Notes: generated from the sequence alone by a model not told the origin. A stretch of DNA of 64,000 bases from Vibrio tetraodonis (GCF_003350295.1 NZ_QLYY01000013.1:62001-126000), one strand, 5' to 3'. Counted from the first letter of the stretch, positions 8,989 through 19,200 are shown. Translations and numbers: made by a program.

Positions 8989-10137
8989 ATGCGTTTTAGT
9001 TATGTTAATACTACCCAAATTTTCTTTGGCCAAAGCCAAATAAGTTCAATTCAATCATCCATCTCACCAAGCGATAAAGTTTTGGTTATTTATGGCGGTG
9101 GCTCAATTAAGAAAAACGGTGTTTATGACCAGGTCGTCAACTCGCTTAAAGACCACCAATGGGTTGAGTTTTCAGGTGTTGAGGCGAACCCAACCAAGGA
9201 AACATTGGATAAAGCGGTCAACATAGTCAAACAACAGAACATCGACTTTATTCTCGCTGTTGGCGGTGGCTCAGTTATCGATGGCTCAAAATATGTTGCA
9301 GCCGCAGCAAAATACCAAGGCGATGGTTGGGATATATTGACAGGTGACTATCAAGTATCAGATGCCACTCCTCTTGGCGCAGTGCTTACACTCCCTGCAA
9401 CAGGTTCTGAATCTAATTCGGGAGCTGTAATTACTAAAGCTGCAACCCAAGATAAGTTGTCTTTTGGTAGTCCACATGTTCAGCCCAAATTTGCTGTGAT
9501 GGATCCTGATGTAATGAAAACATTGCCTGAAAAACAACTAATTAATGGTATTGTCGATGCTTGGGTACACGTCTGTGAGCAGTATTTAACCACAAGTCAT
9601 GGTGCCATGGTCCAGGATGGTTATGCTGAAACCTTATTGCGAACGTTGAAAGTGCTTGGTGAAAACTTTGAACAACGTAATAGCGATGCTTGGCGTGAAA
9701 ACCTGATGTGGACAGCAAACCAAGCACTTAATGGTCTAATTGGAACGGGCGTTCCTCAAGATTGGGCAACTCACATGATAGGCCACGAACTTACCGCGCT
9801 GTGGGGTGTCGATCATGCCCGTTCACTCGCAATAGTACAGCCTTCCCTACTTAGAAATCAGCTTGTGCATAAACGTGCAAAACTGGAGCAAATGGGTGTT
9901 AACGTTTTTGGCCTAACTAAATCAGACGATTTAGCCGAAAGAACCATCAATGCAATCGAAAGGTTTTACCAAACTATGCAGATATCTACTCAATTAACCG
10001 AGCATGGTAATAATAAGCAGAAAGCGATTGATGCTGTAGTCTCTCAGTTAGAACACCATGGTTTGAAAGCTCTAGGTGAGAATAAAACGATCACCCTTGA
10101 AGCCAGTCGCCAAATACTAACGAGCGCGATTGCGTAA
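8989..10137 (+). CDS. yqhD: Iron-dependent alcohol dehydrogenase / aldehyde reductase, YqhD type
   Basis: Cytoplasmic NAD(P)H-dependent reductase of the group III iron-containing alcohol dehydrogenases. YqhD homologues reduce short-chain and reactive aldehydes and protect against carbonyl stress. The dinucleotide-binding loop GGGSVIDGSK is present, as are the metal ligands VDAWVH (near residue 189) and HMIGHELTALWGVDH (near 262-276). The start was placed at 8989 because AAAGGA ends 6 nt upstream; the frame is open farther upstream, but that extension does not resemble the family. The resulting 382 residues match the usual 387. A methylglyoxal synthase lies about 4 kb away, but no shared operon is seen. 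A bidirectional hairpin follows the stop. Confidence 0.9.
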   Translation: MRFSYVNTTQIFFGQSQISSIQSSISPSDKVLVIYGGGSIKKNGVYDQVVNSLKDHQWVEFSGVEANPTKETLDKAVNIVKQQNIDFILAVGGGSVIDGSKYVAAAAKYQGDGWDILTGDYQVSDATPLGAVLTLPATGSESNSGAVITKAATQDKLSFGSPHVQPKFAVMDPDVMKTLPEKQLINGIVDAWVHVCEQYLTTSHGAMVQDGYAETLLRTLKVLGENFEQRNSDAWRENLMWTANQALNGLIGTGVPQDWATHMIGHELTALWGVDHARSLAIVQPSLLRNQLVHKRAKLEQMGVNVFGLTKSDDLAERTINAIERFYQTMQISTQLTEHGNNKQKAIDAVVSQLEHHGLKALGENKTITLEASRQILTSAIA

Positions 10138-10144
10138 GATAGAT

Positions 10145-10166
10145 AAAAGCAGCATTTGCTGCTTTT
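10145..10166. terminator. Bidirectional hairpin between yqhD and torS
   Basis: A perfect 10-bp stem, AAAAGCAGCA with TGCTGCTTTT and a 2-nt loop, lies between two convergent genes. It carries A-runs and T-runs on both sides, so it can terminate yqhD on the plus strand and torS on the minus strand. Confidence 0.85.
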
Positions 10167-10173
10167 ACTTTAG

Positions 10174-13062
10174 TTAGCTTGAAACTTCGTTGACCAATCG
10201 ATGTAATGAGTCACTAGACTGTTGAGTCAAGTTCGGTAACTGTGACTTGATTTTCTGGTATGCGATAATTGGTTGGTCTGCCTTTTCGATATCTAAGCAC
10301 ATATCATACAGAGCCAGAAGACCAAGGCTTCCTGAAGAACCTTTCAACTTGTGTGCTAGCGCCTTCAGCTGGCTTGAGTCCCCATTGTTTTCCGCTTCCT
10401 GCATAAGCAGCAATATATCTTTCGCCATCTCATCAAATATGTCTATAATTTCCTTCATTTTGGCTTGACCTAAAATCGATATATCTTGCTCGATTGTTTT
10501 GGCATTAACAATATGAGTTTCATCGTCTTGATTTTGTTCAGGTGGATTAAAAATCGGTTGATTTGAGACTGAATCGGTCAAGTTTATTTGCAGCATGTCG
10601 GACAATGCCTCTTTATCAAGAGGCTTGGGTAAAAAGCCATCAAAGCCCGCACTCAGATAGGTTTGTACTTCTTCGTTATACACATGTGCCGAAACTGCAA
10701 TCATCTTCGCTACGCTGTCACTTTTAATACGTTTTAACGTGGTGAGAAGGTCCATTCCATTACAATCGGGAAGGTTAATATCAATCAATGCAATATCGTA
10801 ATGGTTCTTACCATACAGTTTCTTCGCTGATTCTCCATCATGGGCGGTATCAACCGTATGACCTAAACTTCCCAAAAAGCCCTCAGCAACCATGCTATTG
10901 ACGGGGTTATCTTCAATAAGCAGTACTCGTGCTAGTCGAACCATCTCTGAAGACAGGTATTTGGGAGAACGTTGGCTTCCCTCTGGTAGGTAAAGACTGA
11001 AACTAAACCGACTGCCCAACCCTATTTTAGACTCTAGTCGTAGATCACCATCCATTGCCTGAACAATCCGCTTACTGATAGCCAATCCCAGCCCTGTTCC
11101 TCCCATACTCTGAATGCCTCCCGATGCTTGTGTAAAAGCATCAAACAAGCTCTCCTGATCACTTTCCGCAATACCTATTCCGGTGTCTGACACGACAAAG
11201 TGTGTATTCTCTGGTTGAAATGGATCCGGTGAGACACTAATAGTGACATGTCCAGCGTCGGTGAATTTGACCGCGTTGCCGACTAAGTTCGTCAGCACTT
11301 GGCTTATACGGGTCACATCGCCAAGTAAGTATGGCGAAACCCTACTATCGATAGAAACGCGAATTTCGATACGTTTTTCTTTCGCCTTACTATCGAGTAA
11401 CTGTTTTACTTCTTGAACTGTCTCATAAATTCCAAAATCTACAGGCCTTATTTCTAAAAAGCCAGCTTCGATTTTTGAGTAATCTAACACATCATTTAAG
11501 ATTGCTAATAAGGTTGAACCACTACGATTAATTACATCGATAAAGTGATTTTGTTTAGAGTTAAGCCCTGTATCTTTGAGCAGCCGAGCGGTTCCTAATA
11601 CGCCATTCAAGGGAGTTCGAATTTCGTGGCTCATGGTGGCAAGAAATGTTGATTTTGCCCGATTGGCTTTTTCTGCAGTCGCTCTCGCGAGTTCATGATT
11701 GATCACTTCTTGGTTGAGCTTTTCATTGCTCTCTTCAAGTTGACGTGTTCTCTGCGCGACAAGTTCTTCGAGATGCCCTTTATGCTGCTCTAATTCTCGC
11801 TTGGCTTGTGCTTCACTCTCAGCGACCAACTTAAGTGACTTAGCAGTATCTCTCGCATTGACTATGGCTTTTCCCATATCAGCGAGTTCGTCGTTACCTT
11901 CGACGTTAATATCTATATTTAACTGGCCATTGGCAACGGCCAACAATGCCGTTGAGTACTCGGCTAGACGCTTTACCACTGAAACATAGACAAGTTGCCA
12001 AAGAATCACAGCAACGATAAGCATCCCCATTAGGGTAATGAAAGCCAAACTAAACTGTGAATATTGAAGTGTTGTGTGTAACTTTGTCACAGCATCGGTC
12101 GTGGCCATGTTAGATTCATCAATCAGTTTGGCAACAGTTGCATTTAGATCTGTCAACTGCACTAAGGTGTTACGCAATAGCATTTGAGCTGTATATTCGC
12201 TTTGGTAGCGCTCAACCAACACATCAAACACGATACTTCCATGGTCTAACTCTGTCAAAAGCTGCTTCATTTGGATAGAACGAGTGGGATCTTCAATCGT
12301 TTGTATACGACGTTTCATGATCTCAAGGTTGGTTTTAAATGCCTCTTTAATGCTGTTTATTCGGTCGATGTTAGAGGTAGTTCTTGTTTCTTCAATGTGG
12401 TTGAGTAATTTAAAGGCCAGTAAATGCAGCTCATGTAAACGCTCAGCGCGATCTAGATCAACTTCGACTAAAGTATCTAGCGCTTGATAGACTTTAGCTG
12501 TATTTTTGTTATCCAACAGATTATAAATTTGCGTAACATTCGCTACAGCGTTGGTGCTGGTATTTGCTACCTGCGTCCCTGTCAGCATCTCTAGCTCAGA
12601 CGCTTGTTGTCGAAGTGACCCTGTAATACTAGATAACTGTTTCTCAAGAAACAGTTTTTTCTCAACCACAAGTCCAAGCTCAGCCAATGTACTAATCACG
12701 ATTTGCAACTCATCTTCTAACTGGGTTAACAAGTTAGAGTCAAATGAATCAGATCCGAGCTGTTTAATATGTGAGAGTAACTTTTCTAACTGAGAAAATA
12801 GAACTTTTCCAGATTGCTGCCGCTCTGCTTCCGTTTTTGCACTCGAAAGCGTTTGAACGGAAGATATAATGAGGGCACTGAGCTCAGAGACTTGTCTGGC
12901 TTCTATCATCGAGGGAATGGCTAAGTTAACCACTTGTCGCTCTGTTCTGGCAACTGACGAAAAACCAACTACCCCAATCGCTGAAGAGATCATCACTAAG
13001 GCTGCCATCGCGACAAACGCAAACAGTAATTTTCGACCAATACTGGCCTTTTCTAATAACAT
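10174..13062 (-). CDS. torS: Hybrid sensor histidine kinase TorS
   Basis: Inner-membrane tripartite hybrid kinase of 962 residues. It has an N-terminal membrane helix (residues ~12-33), a long helical periplasmic sensor, a second helix (~335-360) and HAMP with a following coiled coil. A HisKA box ATMSHEIRTPLNGVLG has the phospho-His near 478, followed by HATPase motifs including GTGLGLAISKRIV. A receiver has its acceptor Asp in ALIDINLPD near 757, and a C-terminal Hpt has AHKLKGSSGSLG near 902. This TorS architecture senses trimethylamine N-oxide through the periplasmic protein TorT, encoded divergently next door. The cognate regulator torR and reductase genes torCAD are absent from the window. 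LuxQ is an alternative, but it has no Hpt and pairs with LuxP. Confidence 0.88.
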   Translation of the reverse strand: MLLEKASIGRKLLFAFVAMAALVMISSAIGVVGFSSVARTERQVVNLAIPSMIEARQVSELSALIISSVQTLSSAKTEAERQQSGKVLFSQLEKLLSHIKQLGSDSFDSNLLTQLEDELQIVISTLAELGLVVEKKLFLEKQLSSITGSLRQQASELEMLTGTQVANTSTNAVANVTQIYNLLDNKNTAKVYQALDTLVEVDLDRAERLHELHLLAFKLLNHIEETRTTSNIDRINSIKEAFKTNLEIMKRRIQTIEDPTRSIQMKQLLTELDHGSIVFDVLVERYQSEYTAQMLLRNTLVQLTDLNATVAKLIDESNMATTDAVTKLHTTLQYSQFSLAFITLMGMLIVAVILWQLVYVSVVKRLAEYSTALLAVANGQLNIDINVEGNDELADMGKAIVNARDTAKSLKLVAESEAQAKRELEQHKGHLEELVAQRTRQLEESNEKLNQEVINHELARATAEKANRAKSTFLATMSHEIRTPLNGVLGTARLLKDTGLNSKQNHFIDVINRSGSTLLAILNDVLDYSKIEAGFLEIRPVDFGIYETVQEVKQLLDSKAKEKRIEIRVSIDSRVSPYLLGDVTRISQVLTNLVGNAVKFTDAGHVTISVSPDPFQPENTHFVVSDTGIGIAESDQESLFDAFTQASGGIQSMGGTGLGLAISKRIVQAMDGDLRLESKIGLGSRFSFSLYLPEGSQRSPKYLSSEMVRLARVLLIEDNPVNSMVAEGFLGSLGHTVDTAHDGESAKKLYGKNHYDIALIDINLPDCNGMDLLTTLKRIKSDSVAKMIAVSAHVYNEEVQTYLSAGFDGFLPKPLDKEALSDMLQINLTDSVSNQPIFNPPEQNQDDETHIVNAKTIEQDISILGQAKMKEIIDIFDEMAKDILLLMQEAENNGDSSQLKALAHKLKGSSGSLGLLALYDMCLDIEKADQPIIAYQKIKSQLPNLTQQSSDSLHRLVNEVSS

Positions 13063-13142
13063 TTCTCAGTTACTCTTCTGTGGGTGTTGACAATAGGTTA
13101 TATTCTGCAATGTTTATGGACTTATTCGCAACGGTGTACCTC

Positions 13143-14141
13143 ATGCTTTCAGCCTTAAACCTTAAACATTCTTCGATAGCCGTGCTTCTAGTCAGCTGCT
13201 TTTTGACGGGCAATACAGCTGCATCGACAAAGCCGTTAAAGCTATGCGCTCTATATCCACACCTGAAAGATTCGTATTGGTTATCCGTAAATTATGGCAT
13301 GGTTGATGAGGCGGCAAGACTAGGCATCACACTCAAAGTTTTCGAAGCTGGAGGTTACCCTAACAAACAAAGACAACAAGCTCAGCTAGAAAAATGCCAC
13401 GAATGGGATGCTGATGCCATTATTTTAGGTACGGTCAGTCCAGATCTTTATTTGCACAAAATCCATCAGCTGATTGGGAACACACCTGTTTTCGCCAGTA
13501 TCAACCAACTCACTCTCGACCCAAAATCTCACCAGCTTAAAGGCCAAGTAGGTGTCGATTGGTATTGGATGGGCTATTATGCAGGACAGTACCTCAAAGA
13601 TAAACACCCCAAGAGATCAGGAAAAGCTAATGTCGCACTATTACTAGGCCCGAAGGCAAGCGGAGGAACTGATCCTGTGATGCAGGGTTTCATTAATGCG
13701 GTTCAAGATAGTGATATTCACATTATTCAATCCTACTGGGCTGACAACGACAAAGAGTTACAGCGTAACTTGGTACAACAAGTCATCGAGCGCGATGACA
13801 TAGATTATATCGTGGGAAGCGCAGTTGCGATTGAAGCTGCGATCAGTGAATTACGAATCGCAAATAAGTCTGGTGAAATGGGTCTTATAGCTACTTACTT
13901 AAGCCATGGGGTTTATCGCGGTTTACTTCGTAATCGAGTCGAGTTCGCTCCCACTGACAAAATGGTGCAGCAAGGGCGGATGTCGGTTCAACAGGCAGTC
14001 AATTATCTTCGCGGATTACCCTATCAATCCAAGCAAACTCCTGTTATTGAACCGCTAACGCCCGAAAAGCTTAATCCAAATGTGATATCTCAATCTTTGT
14101 CACCGTCAGAGTATCGCCCAACTTTTCATGTCAATAACTAG
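13143..14141 (+). CDS. torT: Periplasmic TMAO-sensing protein TorT
   Basis: Periplasmic binding protein of the LacI/ribose-binding fold that works with TorS. The mature region begins [17 protein letters not shown], followed by FEAGGYPN, a close match to TorT of E. coli, as is [11 protein letters not shown] at the C terminus. The start at 13143 gives 332 residues with a clean Sec signal (h-region [12 protein letters not shown], cleavage after NTAAS). Alternatives in the same frame are GTG 13080, ATG 13110 and ATG 13116; none has a convincing ribosome-binding site. The gene ends 10 nt before mgsA, so the two may be co-transcribed. Confidence 0.87.
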   Translation: MLSALNLKHSSIAVLLVSCFLTGNTAASTKPLKLCALYPHLKDSYWLSVNYGMVDEAARLGITLKVFEAGGYPNKQRQQAQLEKCHEWDADAIILGTVSPDLYLHKIHQLIGNTPVFASINQLTLDPKSHQLKGQVGVDWYWMGYYAGQYLKDKHPKRSGKANVALLLGPKASGGTDPVMQGFINAVQDSDIHIIQSYWADNDKELQRNLVQQVIERDDIDYIVGSAVAIEAAISELRIANKSGEMGLIATYLSHGVYRGLLRNRVEFAPTDKMVQQGRMSVQQAVNYLRGLPYQSKQTPVIEPLTPEKLNPNVISQSLSPSEYRPTFHVNN

Positions 14142-14151
14142 GACGGAAACG

Positions 14152-14607
14152 ATGAAAAAAACCACACGAACGATGTCAAAAAGCAAACACATAGCACTTG
14201 TTGCTCATGACAACTACAAGCCCGAACTACTTCGGTGGGTCTTGGAACACAAGACTAAGCTACAAAGTCACACTTTGTATGCCACAGGTACAACGGGAGC
14301 AATGCTGAATAAAGAAACAGGCCTAAAGATAAAAAGTATGATTTCTGGTCCTATGGGAGGTGATCAGCAATTAGGAGCACTTATTTCTGAAGGTAAGATA
14401 GATATCCTGATCTTTTTTTGGGATCCACTTAATGCCGTACCCCATGATCCCGACGTCAAAGCACTATTAAGAATAGCAAGTGTGTGGAATATCCCGGTTG
14501 CGGCCAACCGAGCTACCGCAAATTTTCTTGTTGCTTCAGATTTGATCGAATCTGAGGTCAGTATAGAAATTCCAGATTATCAAGCCTATCTCGCTGAAAG
14601 ACTTTGA
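14152..14607 (+). CDS. mgsA: Methylglyoxal synthase
   Basis: Cytoplasmic enzyme converting dihydroxyacetone phosphate to methylglyoxal and phosphate, a glycolytic overflow valve. The 151-residue product starts [20 protein letters not shown] and carries the family core [16 protein letters not shown] and [18 protein letters not shown] with the catalytic aspartates. It ends [12 protein letters not shown], nearly identical to E. coli MgsA. The start was chosen at 14152 because GGACGGAAACG precedes it and the family begins there; the frame is open 24 nt farther upstream, inside torT. It converges with the minus-strand gene at 14626. Confidence 0.95.
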   Translation: MKKTTRTMSKSKHIALVAHDNYKPELLRWVLEHKTKLQSHTLYATGTTGAMLNKETGLKIKSMISGPMGGDQQLGALISEGKIDILIFFWDPLNAVPHDPDVKALLRIASVWNIPVAANRATANFLVASDLIESEVSIEIPDYQAYLAERL

Positions 14608-14625
14608 TTAATGCAGCTCTGGCGG

Positions 14626-15129
14626 TTAATTTGATTCAACAAAGATATGGGCGTACTTATGAGCTGCAACCGCAGAGTGGTTTAGCAAAGTGGAGAGAAA
14701 AGCCGTTGAATCGTCGGAGTTTGTAACAATATCAGATATCAAGATAGAATCGTCTTTTATTGTTACAACCGCTGCTGCCGAAGGCTCACCTTGATGGAAG
14801 CCGACATATAAGTCACAAGGTTCAGAAAAGATTATCTGGCTCAAAAATTCAATCACCAAGGCTTGATCTTGTTCACTATTCCAGCGCTTAGCTTGTAACA
14901 ACGAAAACATGACCGTTAATCGGTGAAAATCCACTTTATAAATGTCGTCCTCAGCAAATTCTGCATTTGCAGTGGGCAACGTTTTTATATGACTACAAGA
15001 ACGAGAATGAGCCGAAGATAAATACAGCTCTCTTCCCAACAGGCTCTCTTGGGTAGGAAAATCGACCTCTACTTGCTGGCTGAACCAATGATTTTTGATT
15101 TCAAGAAGTTCATTTGGACTTTGGTCCAT
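14626..15129 (-). CDS. Conserved-looking protein of unknown function, possibly GNAT-like
   Basis: A 167-residue soluble protein, MDQSPNELLEIKNHWF to HKYAHIFVESN, with no signal peptide or membrane segment. The C-terminal part (DLYVGFHQGEPSAAAVVTIKDDSILISDIVT) has the strand order and hydrophobic pattern of a GNAT acetyltransferase core, but no clear acetyl-CoA loop (Q/RxxGxG/A) is visible. The family assignment is therefore weak. Reading frame, length and position in a compact gene neighbourhood support a real gene. Its stop lies 19 nt from that of the convergent mgsA. Confidence 0.7.
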   Translation of the reverse strand: MDQSPNELLEIKNHWFSQQVEVDFPTQESLLGRELYLSSAHSRSCSHIKTLPTANAEFAEDDIYKVDFHRLTVMFSLLQAKRWNSEQDQALVIEFLSQIIFSEPCDLYVGFHQGEPSAAAVVTIKDDSILISDIVTNSDDSTAFLSTLLNHSAVAAHKYAHIFVESN

Positions 15130-15282
15130 ATTTCAGGCCTTATGGGTAAACATGGGGCAAGCTTATAGGCAACGACATGACGTCACAAGTATTTTTAACC
15201 ATCCACTCAAGTTCCATCTAGAATATTTGGGTTCAACCTGTTTTAATTTGCCTAACCAAATGAAAAAGTGACAGATAAAATC

Positions 15283-15754
15283 ATGTTAAGGAAAATAGCC
15301 GCGGTAACTATGCTCTCTCTTGGACTCACAGCTTGCGATAACAATGAGGTTGGCGATGTGTCTTTGGGTTTGTTTACATTAAAAGATATCAAAATCGAAA
15401 ATTTAAAAGATGATGTGGTAACCGGCGTAACCTGCCATATCCGCTTCGGTGGAAGCCGACTTTAGCTTAGCTGATCCAAGTGATAGCTCTATTTCATGTC
15501 GTCAAACTGGAGATATAACACCAGAAATGATCGCTAAAATAGACAAGAGTAAGTCGGGCGAAGTAGTATTTAGAAAGTCAAAAAGTATCTTCTTTAAGTC
15601 GATGAAAGTTAGACGAATTTATGATTCAGAAAATCAAACTTTACTCTATTTATCCTATACAACAAAAGAAACAGAAGGTAGCTTCAAGCACAGTTTATCA
15701 ACGGTTCCACTCTGGGGTACGAAAGCATATTCTGCAGCGGTTGTAATCGAATAG
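15283..15754 (+). pseudogene. creA: creA-family lipoprotein gene, split by a frameshift
   Basis: Two adjacent frames together make a full CreA-family protein. The first (15283-15465) gives a lipoprotein signal MLRKIAAVTMLSLGLTAC and continues to VTCHI. The second picks up at ASVEADFSLADPSDSSISC and runs to SLSTVPLWGTKAYSAAVVIE at 15754. The frames join if one base is removed near 15441-15442, where CC occurs. CreA proteins contain VTC, DxSDxxISC and EVVFxK in one chain, so this is one gene. An upstream GTG at 15268 is an alternative start. It may be a real mutation or a sequencing error; the otherwise intact coding sequence suggests a recent or artefactual event. Confidence 0.85.
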
Positions 15755-15757
15755 TAG

Positions 15758-15788
15758 ATAGGGCCAGTGTATGAAAAATTGGCCCTAT
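15758..15788 (+). terminator. Intrinsic terminator after creA
   Basis: ATAGGGCCA (15758-15766) pairs with TGGCCCTAT (15780-15788) across a 13-nt loop, followed by TTT. It begins 4 nt after the creA stop. Confidence 0.75.
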
Positions 15789-15863
15789 TTCCTGTAAATA
15801 AAATGGAAGCAATCCTATTATAATGTGATATGATGCGCCAAAATTTCTAACCCTGTTCAAAAG

Positions 15864-17168
15864 ATGAAATTTCCTGGACAACGTAAATCGAAGCACTACT
15901 TCCCTACTCACGCTAGAGATCCACTTGTCAACCAAATGAAGCAGACACCAAAGCTTTTTAGACCGATCATTGTCGGTGTTGGTCAGACAATCGTTGATAT
16001 TGAAGCGAGAGTTGATGACGACTTCTTGGCAAAATATGATTTGAGTAAAGGTCATTCATTGGTCGTTGAAGAGAGCACAGCAGACGAATTGTATGCAGAG
16101 CTGGTTAATCGAGAGCTGATCACGCATCAATACCCCGGAGACACTATCGGTAATACATTACATAACTACTCTGTGCTTGCAGATAGTAAATCTGTTTTAC
16201 TCGGTGTTATGTCTAAGAATATCGAAGTAGGCTCGTTTGCTTATCGCTATTTGTGTAGAACATCATCGCGAATGAACCTCAATCATTTGCAAATGGTGGA
16301 AGGTGCTATCGGACGTTGTTACACCCTAATCTCTAAAGATGGTGAACGAACCTTTGCGATAAACGAAGGGCACATGAATAAGCTCCGTCCAGATAGTATT
16401 CCGGAGGATGTATTCGATAAAGCCTCTGCACTTATCGTTTCGTCCTATTTGATGCGCGGTAAACCCGAAGATCCAATGCCTAAAGCGGTAGCCAGAGCGA
16501 TAGAAATTGCTAAGTCTAAAAATGTCCCAGTGGTTTTAACTTTAGGAACAAAATGGGTCATTGAAGGTAATGCCGAATGGTGGCAAGACTACATAAAAGA
16601 TAATATTTCGATTGTTGCGATGAATGAAGAGGAAGGAGAAGCTCTTACTGGTGAGAAAGACCCTCTTCTGGCTGCCGACAAAGCTCTTGAATGGGTTGAT
16701 CTTGTGCTATGTACCTCAGGTCCTGTAGGTTTATACATGGCAGGCTACACGGAAGATTCGGTCAAGCGGACAACTGAACTGCCATTACTTCCCGGTAATA
16801 TTGCTGAATTTAATAAATATGAATTTAGCCGCGCTATGCGCAAAGACGATTGCACTACACCTATCAAAGTATACTCTCATATCGGTCCATACTTAGGCGG
16901 TCCACTTGAGATAAAAAATACCAACGGCGCAGGGGATGCGGCACTGTCGGCACTTTTGCATGATATGGCAGCAAATAGTCATCACCACATGAATGTACCT
17001 AATTCATCTAAACACGATCATCCCTACCTGACCTATTCTTCTCTATCGCAAATTTGCAAGTATGCAAACCGTGTGAGCTACGAAGTATTAACGCAGCATT
17101 CCCCCCGTTTATCAAGATCTTTGCCTGAAAGGGAAGACAGCCTAGAGGAAACTTATTGGGATCGTTAA
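15864..17168 (+). CDS. gsk: Inosine/guanosine kinase
   Basis: PfkB-family nucleoside kinase that phosphorylates inosine and guanosine to IMP and GMP in purine salvage. The protein is 434 residues, the same length as E. coli Gsk. The N terminus holds the ribokinase substrate region (IIVGVGQTIVDIEARVDD, then GDTIGNTLHNYSVL). The C-terminal signature NTNGAGDAALSALLHDMA carries the catalytic Asp and anion hole. It appears to be a single transcription unit, with the creA terminator upstream and a GC-rich hairpin downstream. Confidence 0.96.
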   Translation: MKFPGQRKSKHYFPTHARDPLVNQMKQTPKLFRPIIVGVGQTIVDIEARVDDDFLAKYDLSKGHSLVVEESTADELYAELVNRELITHQYPGDTIGNTLHNYSVLADSKSVLLGVMSKNIEVGSFAYRYLCRTSSRMNLNHLQMVEGAIGRCYTLISKDGERTFAINEGHMNKLRPDSIPEDVFDKASALIVSSYLMRGKPEDPMPKAVARAIEIAKSKNVPVVLTLGTKWVIEGNAEWWQDYIKDNISIVAMNEEEGEALTGEKDPLLAADKALEWVDLVLCTSGPVGLYMAGYTEDSVKRTTELPLLPGNIAEFNKYEFSRAMRKDDCTTPIKVYSHIGPYLGGPLEIKNTNGAGDAALSALLHDMAANSHHHMNVPNSSKHDHPYLTYSSLSQICKYANRVSYEVLTQHSPRLSRSLPEREDSLEETYWDR

Positions 17169-17177
17169 TCTATTTAC

Positions 17178-17202
17178 AGAGAGCAGTTCTTAACTGCTCT
17201 CT
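17178..17202 (+). terminator. Perfect hairpin downstream of gsk
   Basis: AGAGAGCAGTT (17178-17188) and AACTGCTCTCT (17192-17202) form an 11-bp stem with a 3-nt loop, starting 10 nt after the gsk stop. No T-run follows (CGCCAAAC), so it may act as a transcript-end stabiliser or a weak terminator. Confidence 0.6.
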
Positions 17203-17418
17203 CGCCAAACTAAGCTCTCTCTCATTACTCCCTACCTAGACTAAACCTCTATTTTCGTCACTTATACCAAGTCTAAAAAGACGATATATCATAGCCTTAC
17301 AATAAAAGCATTCCGACATGGCATATCCTAAGAGTGCATAATTGATATATCTATAATTAGCAACTATTCTTCAAAGAGTTGCTAATCAACCGATCAAACC
17401 AATAACTTAGGTAGTCAC

Positions 17419-19182
17419 ATGAATATCAAGAATAAGCTATATTCATTAGGTGCAGTCGCCGTTTTAGGAGTTGCCTCATTGCTCTTGACGACCTCCCATT
17501 TTGCTCAAACTTCTGAGCAGCTTAATCAAGCGACCTTACTTGTCGCGAAGCTCGAAATTCGCCTCCTTAACTTAAGACGTAACGAAAAAGACTTCCTCCT
17601 ACGCAAGGATATGAAGTACCTCGATAAGTTTGATAAGAACATGGATATTTTCCTCGGTTTGGAGTCTGAATTATCACCTGTATTAGGCGCCAACGACCTG
17701 CCCTCCAGCGCTTCTGTTCGCGATGGCATACTAAAGTATCAAACCGGATTTACTAACTTGGTCAATGGTTATGACACATTAGGCTTAAAATCCGAAGACA
17801 AATTGCGAGGTAAATATAATTCCGCACTGTCTAATACCAAGTCGTCACTCTCGAGTGATCAGCTTGTAAGCCTTGCAGAATTTGACTCGGGCGTGGCGAA
17901 AGGTGAAGTAAAAGAAAGCCTGTTACCCTACAACTCACGCCAAGTACTCTCCGCAGCTAAAGACGTAGTCGCGCAGATGAAAGTTATTGGCCTCAAGTAT
18001 AACGAAGGACTTTTAGGCGAAACTAGGGGCTTATCGCACAACGTTGAAAAGCAATTTAAAACATTCGCTGCAGCACTAGCCGAGCAAAGTGAAGCCACTC
18101 GAAAAAGCCTAAACGCCATTAAACAAGGTGTAAGCTTCGTGGTGATGATATTCATTTTAGTGTTTATTTGGCAGATATCACGCTCAATCAACCAACAAGT
18201 TTCAGCCTTGCTTGGAATAATACAAGAGATTGCACAATCAAATAATGTGTCCCTTCGTTCCCAGCTTAAAGGCAACAACGAGCTCGTCTCTATCGGCACT
18301 TACTTCAATCGTTTATTGGACAAGCTGGAAACGCTGATCTCGGGTACACAGGCTAAGTCGTCTGAACTTTCTAGTAGTACACAAAGTATGCACGATGAGT
18401 TACAAGGTGTGATTGAACAATTCCACATTCAAGCGGATCACACCTCAACAATGGCAACATCTGTGCAGGAGATGGTATCGACTATCAACGAGATTTCTGA
18501 AAGTACTGCTGTCGCTGTAGAAGGCGTTCAACAGGCAACGATTAATGCACAAAATGGCCGTTCTGTTGTTGAAGAAACCGTAAGAAATATTGGTGAACTG
18601 TCCCAAATTCTCTCTGACAGCCAAGGCTCTATCAGTTCTCTCAATGACCACGTCGATAAGATTGGCGATGCGGTAAACATTATCCAAGGCATTGCTGAAC
18701 AAACCAACCTACTCGCCTTGAATGCTGCAATAGAGGCAGCTCGTGCAGGTGAACAAGGTCGAGGGTTTGCTGTCGTGGCTGATGAGGTACGAGCTTTAGC
18801 AAGCCGAACGCATCAATCAACCGAGGAAATCACTAAAGTCGTGACCGATATCCAGACTCAAATGGCGACAGTTGTCACCAACATCGACCAATGTAATGAA
18901 CAAGGTCAGCAAACCTTAACGGCCTCTGAAACATTGGACGACAGTCTCGGTCAAATCATAACAGATATGACCAACATCCAGGCCAACTCGGAGCGTATCG
19001 CCTCTGCAATTGAAGAGCAAGGCAGTGTTATGAATCAAGTGAGCGACAGCATTACTGAGCTAAATACTATCTCAGAGGGTAATATGCAATCTGCTCAGAA
19101 TTGTCTTGAAGAAGTTGACAAGGTATCCAATCAAGCTGGAGATATGGACCAAGCAGTTGCTGAGTTCCAAACTTCAAACTAG
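17419..19182 (+). CDS. Methyl-accepting chemotaxis protein with HBM-type sensor
   Basis: Transmembrane chemoreceptor of 587 residues. It has a membrane helix at residues ~8-28 and a helical periplasmic sensor whose start, [20 protein letters not shown], is typical of helical bimodular (HBM) ligand-binding domains. A second helix is at ~235-255, followed by a HAMP-like linker. The cytoplasmic signalling hairpin has its conserved tip [20 protein letters not shown] near residue 429, followed by [18 protein letters not shown] receptors characterised in other bacteria bind organic acids or related small molecules, but the ligand here cannot be predicted. No CheR-docking pentapeptide is seen at the C terminus. 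It is monocistronic, ending in a clear terminator. Confidence 0.92.
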   Translation: MNIKNKLYSLGAVAVLGVASLLLTTSHFAQTSEQLNQATLLVAKLEIRLLNLRRNEKDFLLRKDMKYLDKFDKNMDIFLGLESELSPVLGANDLPSSASVRDGILKYQTGFTNLVNGYDTLGLKSEDKLRGKYNSALSNTKSSLSSDQLVSLAEFDSGVAKGEVKESLLPYNSRQVLSAAKDVVAQMKVIGLKYNEGLLGETRGLSHNVEKQFKTFAAALAEQSEATRKSLNAIKQGVSFVVMIFILVFIWQISRSINQQVSALLGIIQEIAQSNNVSLRSQLKGNNELVSIGTYFNRLLDKLETLISGTQAKSSELSSSTQSMHDELQGVIEQFHIQADHTSTMATSVQEMVSTINEISESTAVAVEGVQQATINAQNGRSVVEETVRNIGELSQILSDSQGSISSLNDHVDKIGDAVNIIQGIAEQTNLLALNAAIEAARAGEQGRGFAVVADEVRALASRTHQSTEEITKVVTDIQTQMATVVTNIDQCNEQGQQTLTASETLDDSLGQIITDMTNIQANSERIASAIEEQGSVMNQVSDSITELNTISEGNMQSAQNCLEEVDKVSNQAGDMDQAVAEFQTSN

Positions 19183-19200
19183 TTAACTGCCGTTTATATA

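Noticed and set aside
10174..13062. Interpretation of the hybrid kinase as LuxQ with LuxP
   Set aside because: The C-terminal Hpt domain and the clear TorT character of the neighbouring periplasmic protein favour TorS.
15449..15754. A separate 101-codon gene downstream of a lipoprotein gene
   Set aside because: Its content is the second half of CreA; the two frames join by a one-base shift, so a single disrupted gene is the simpler reading.
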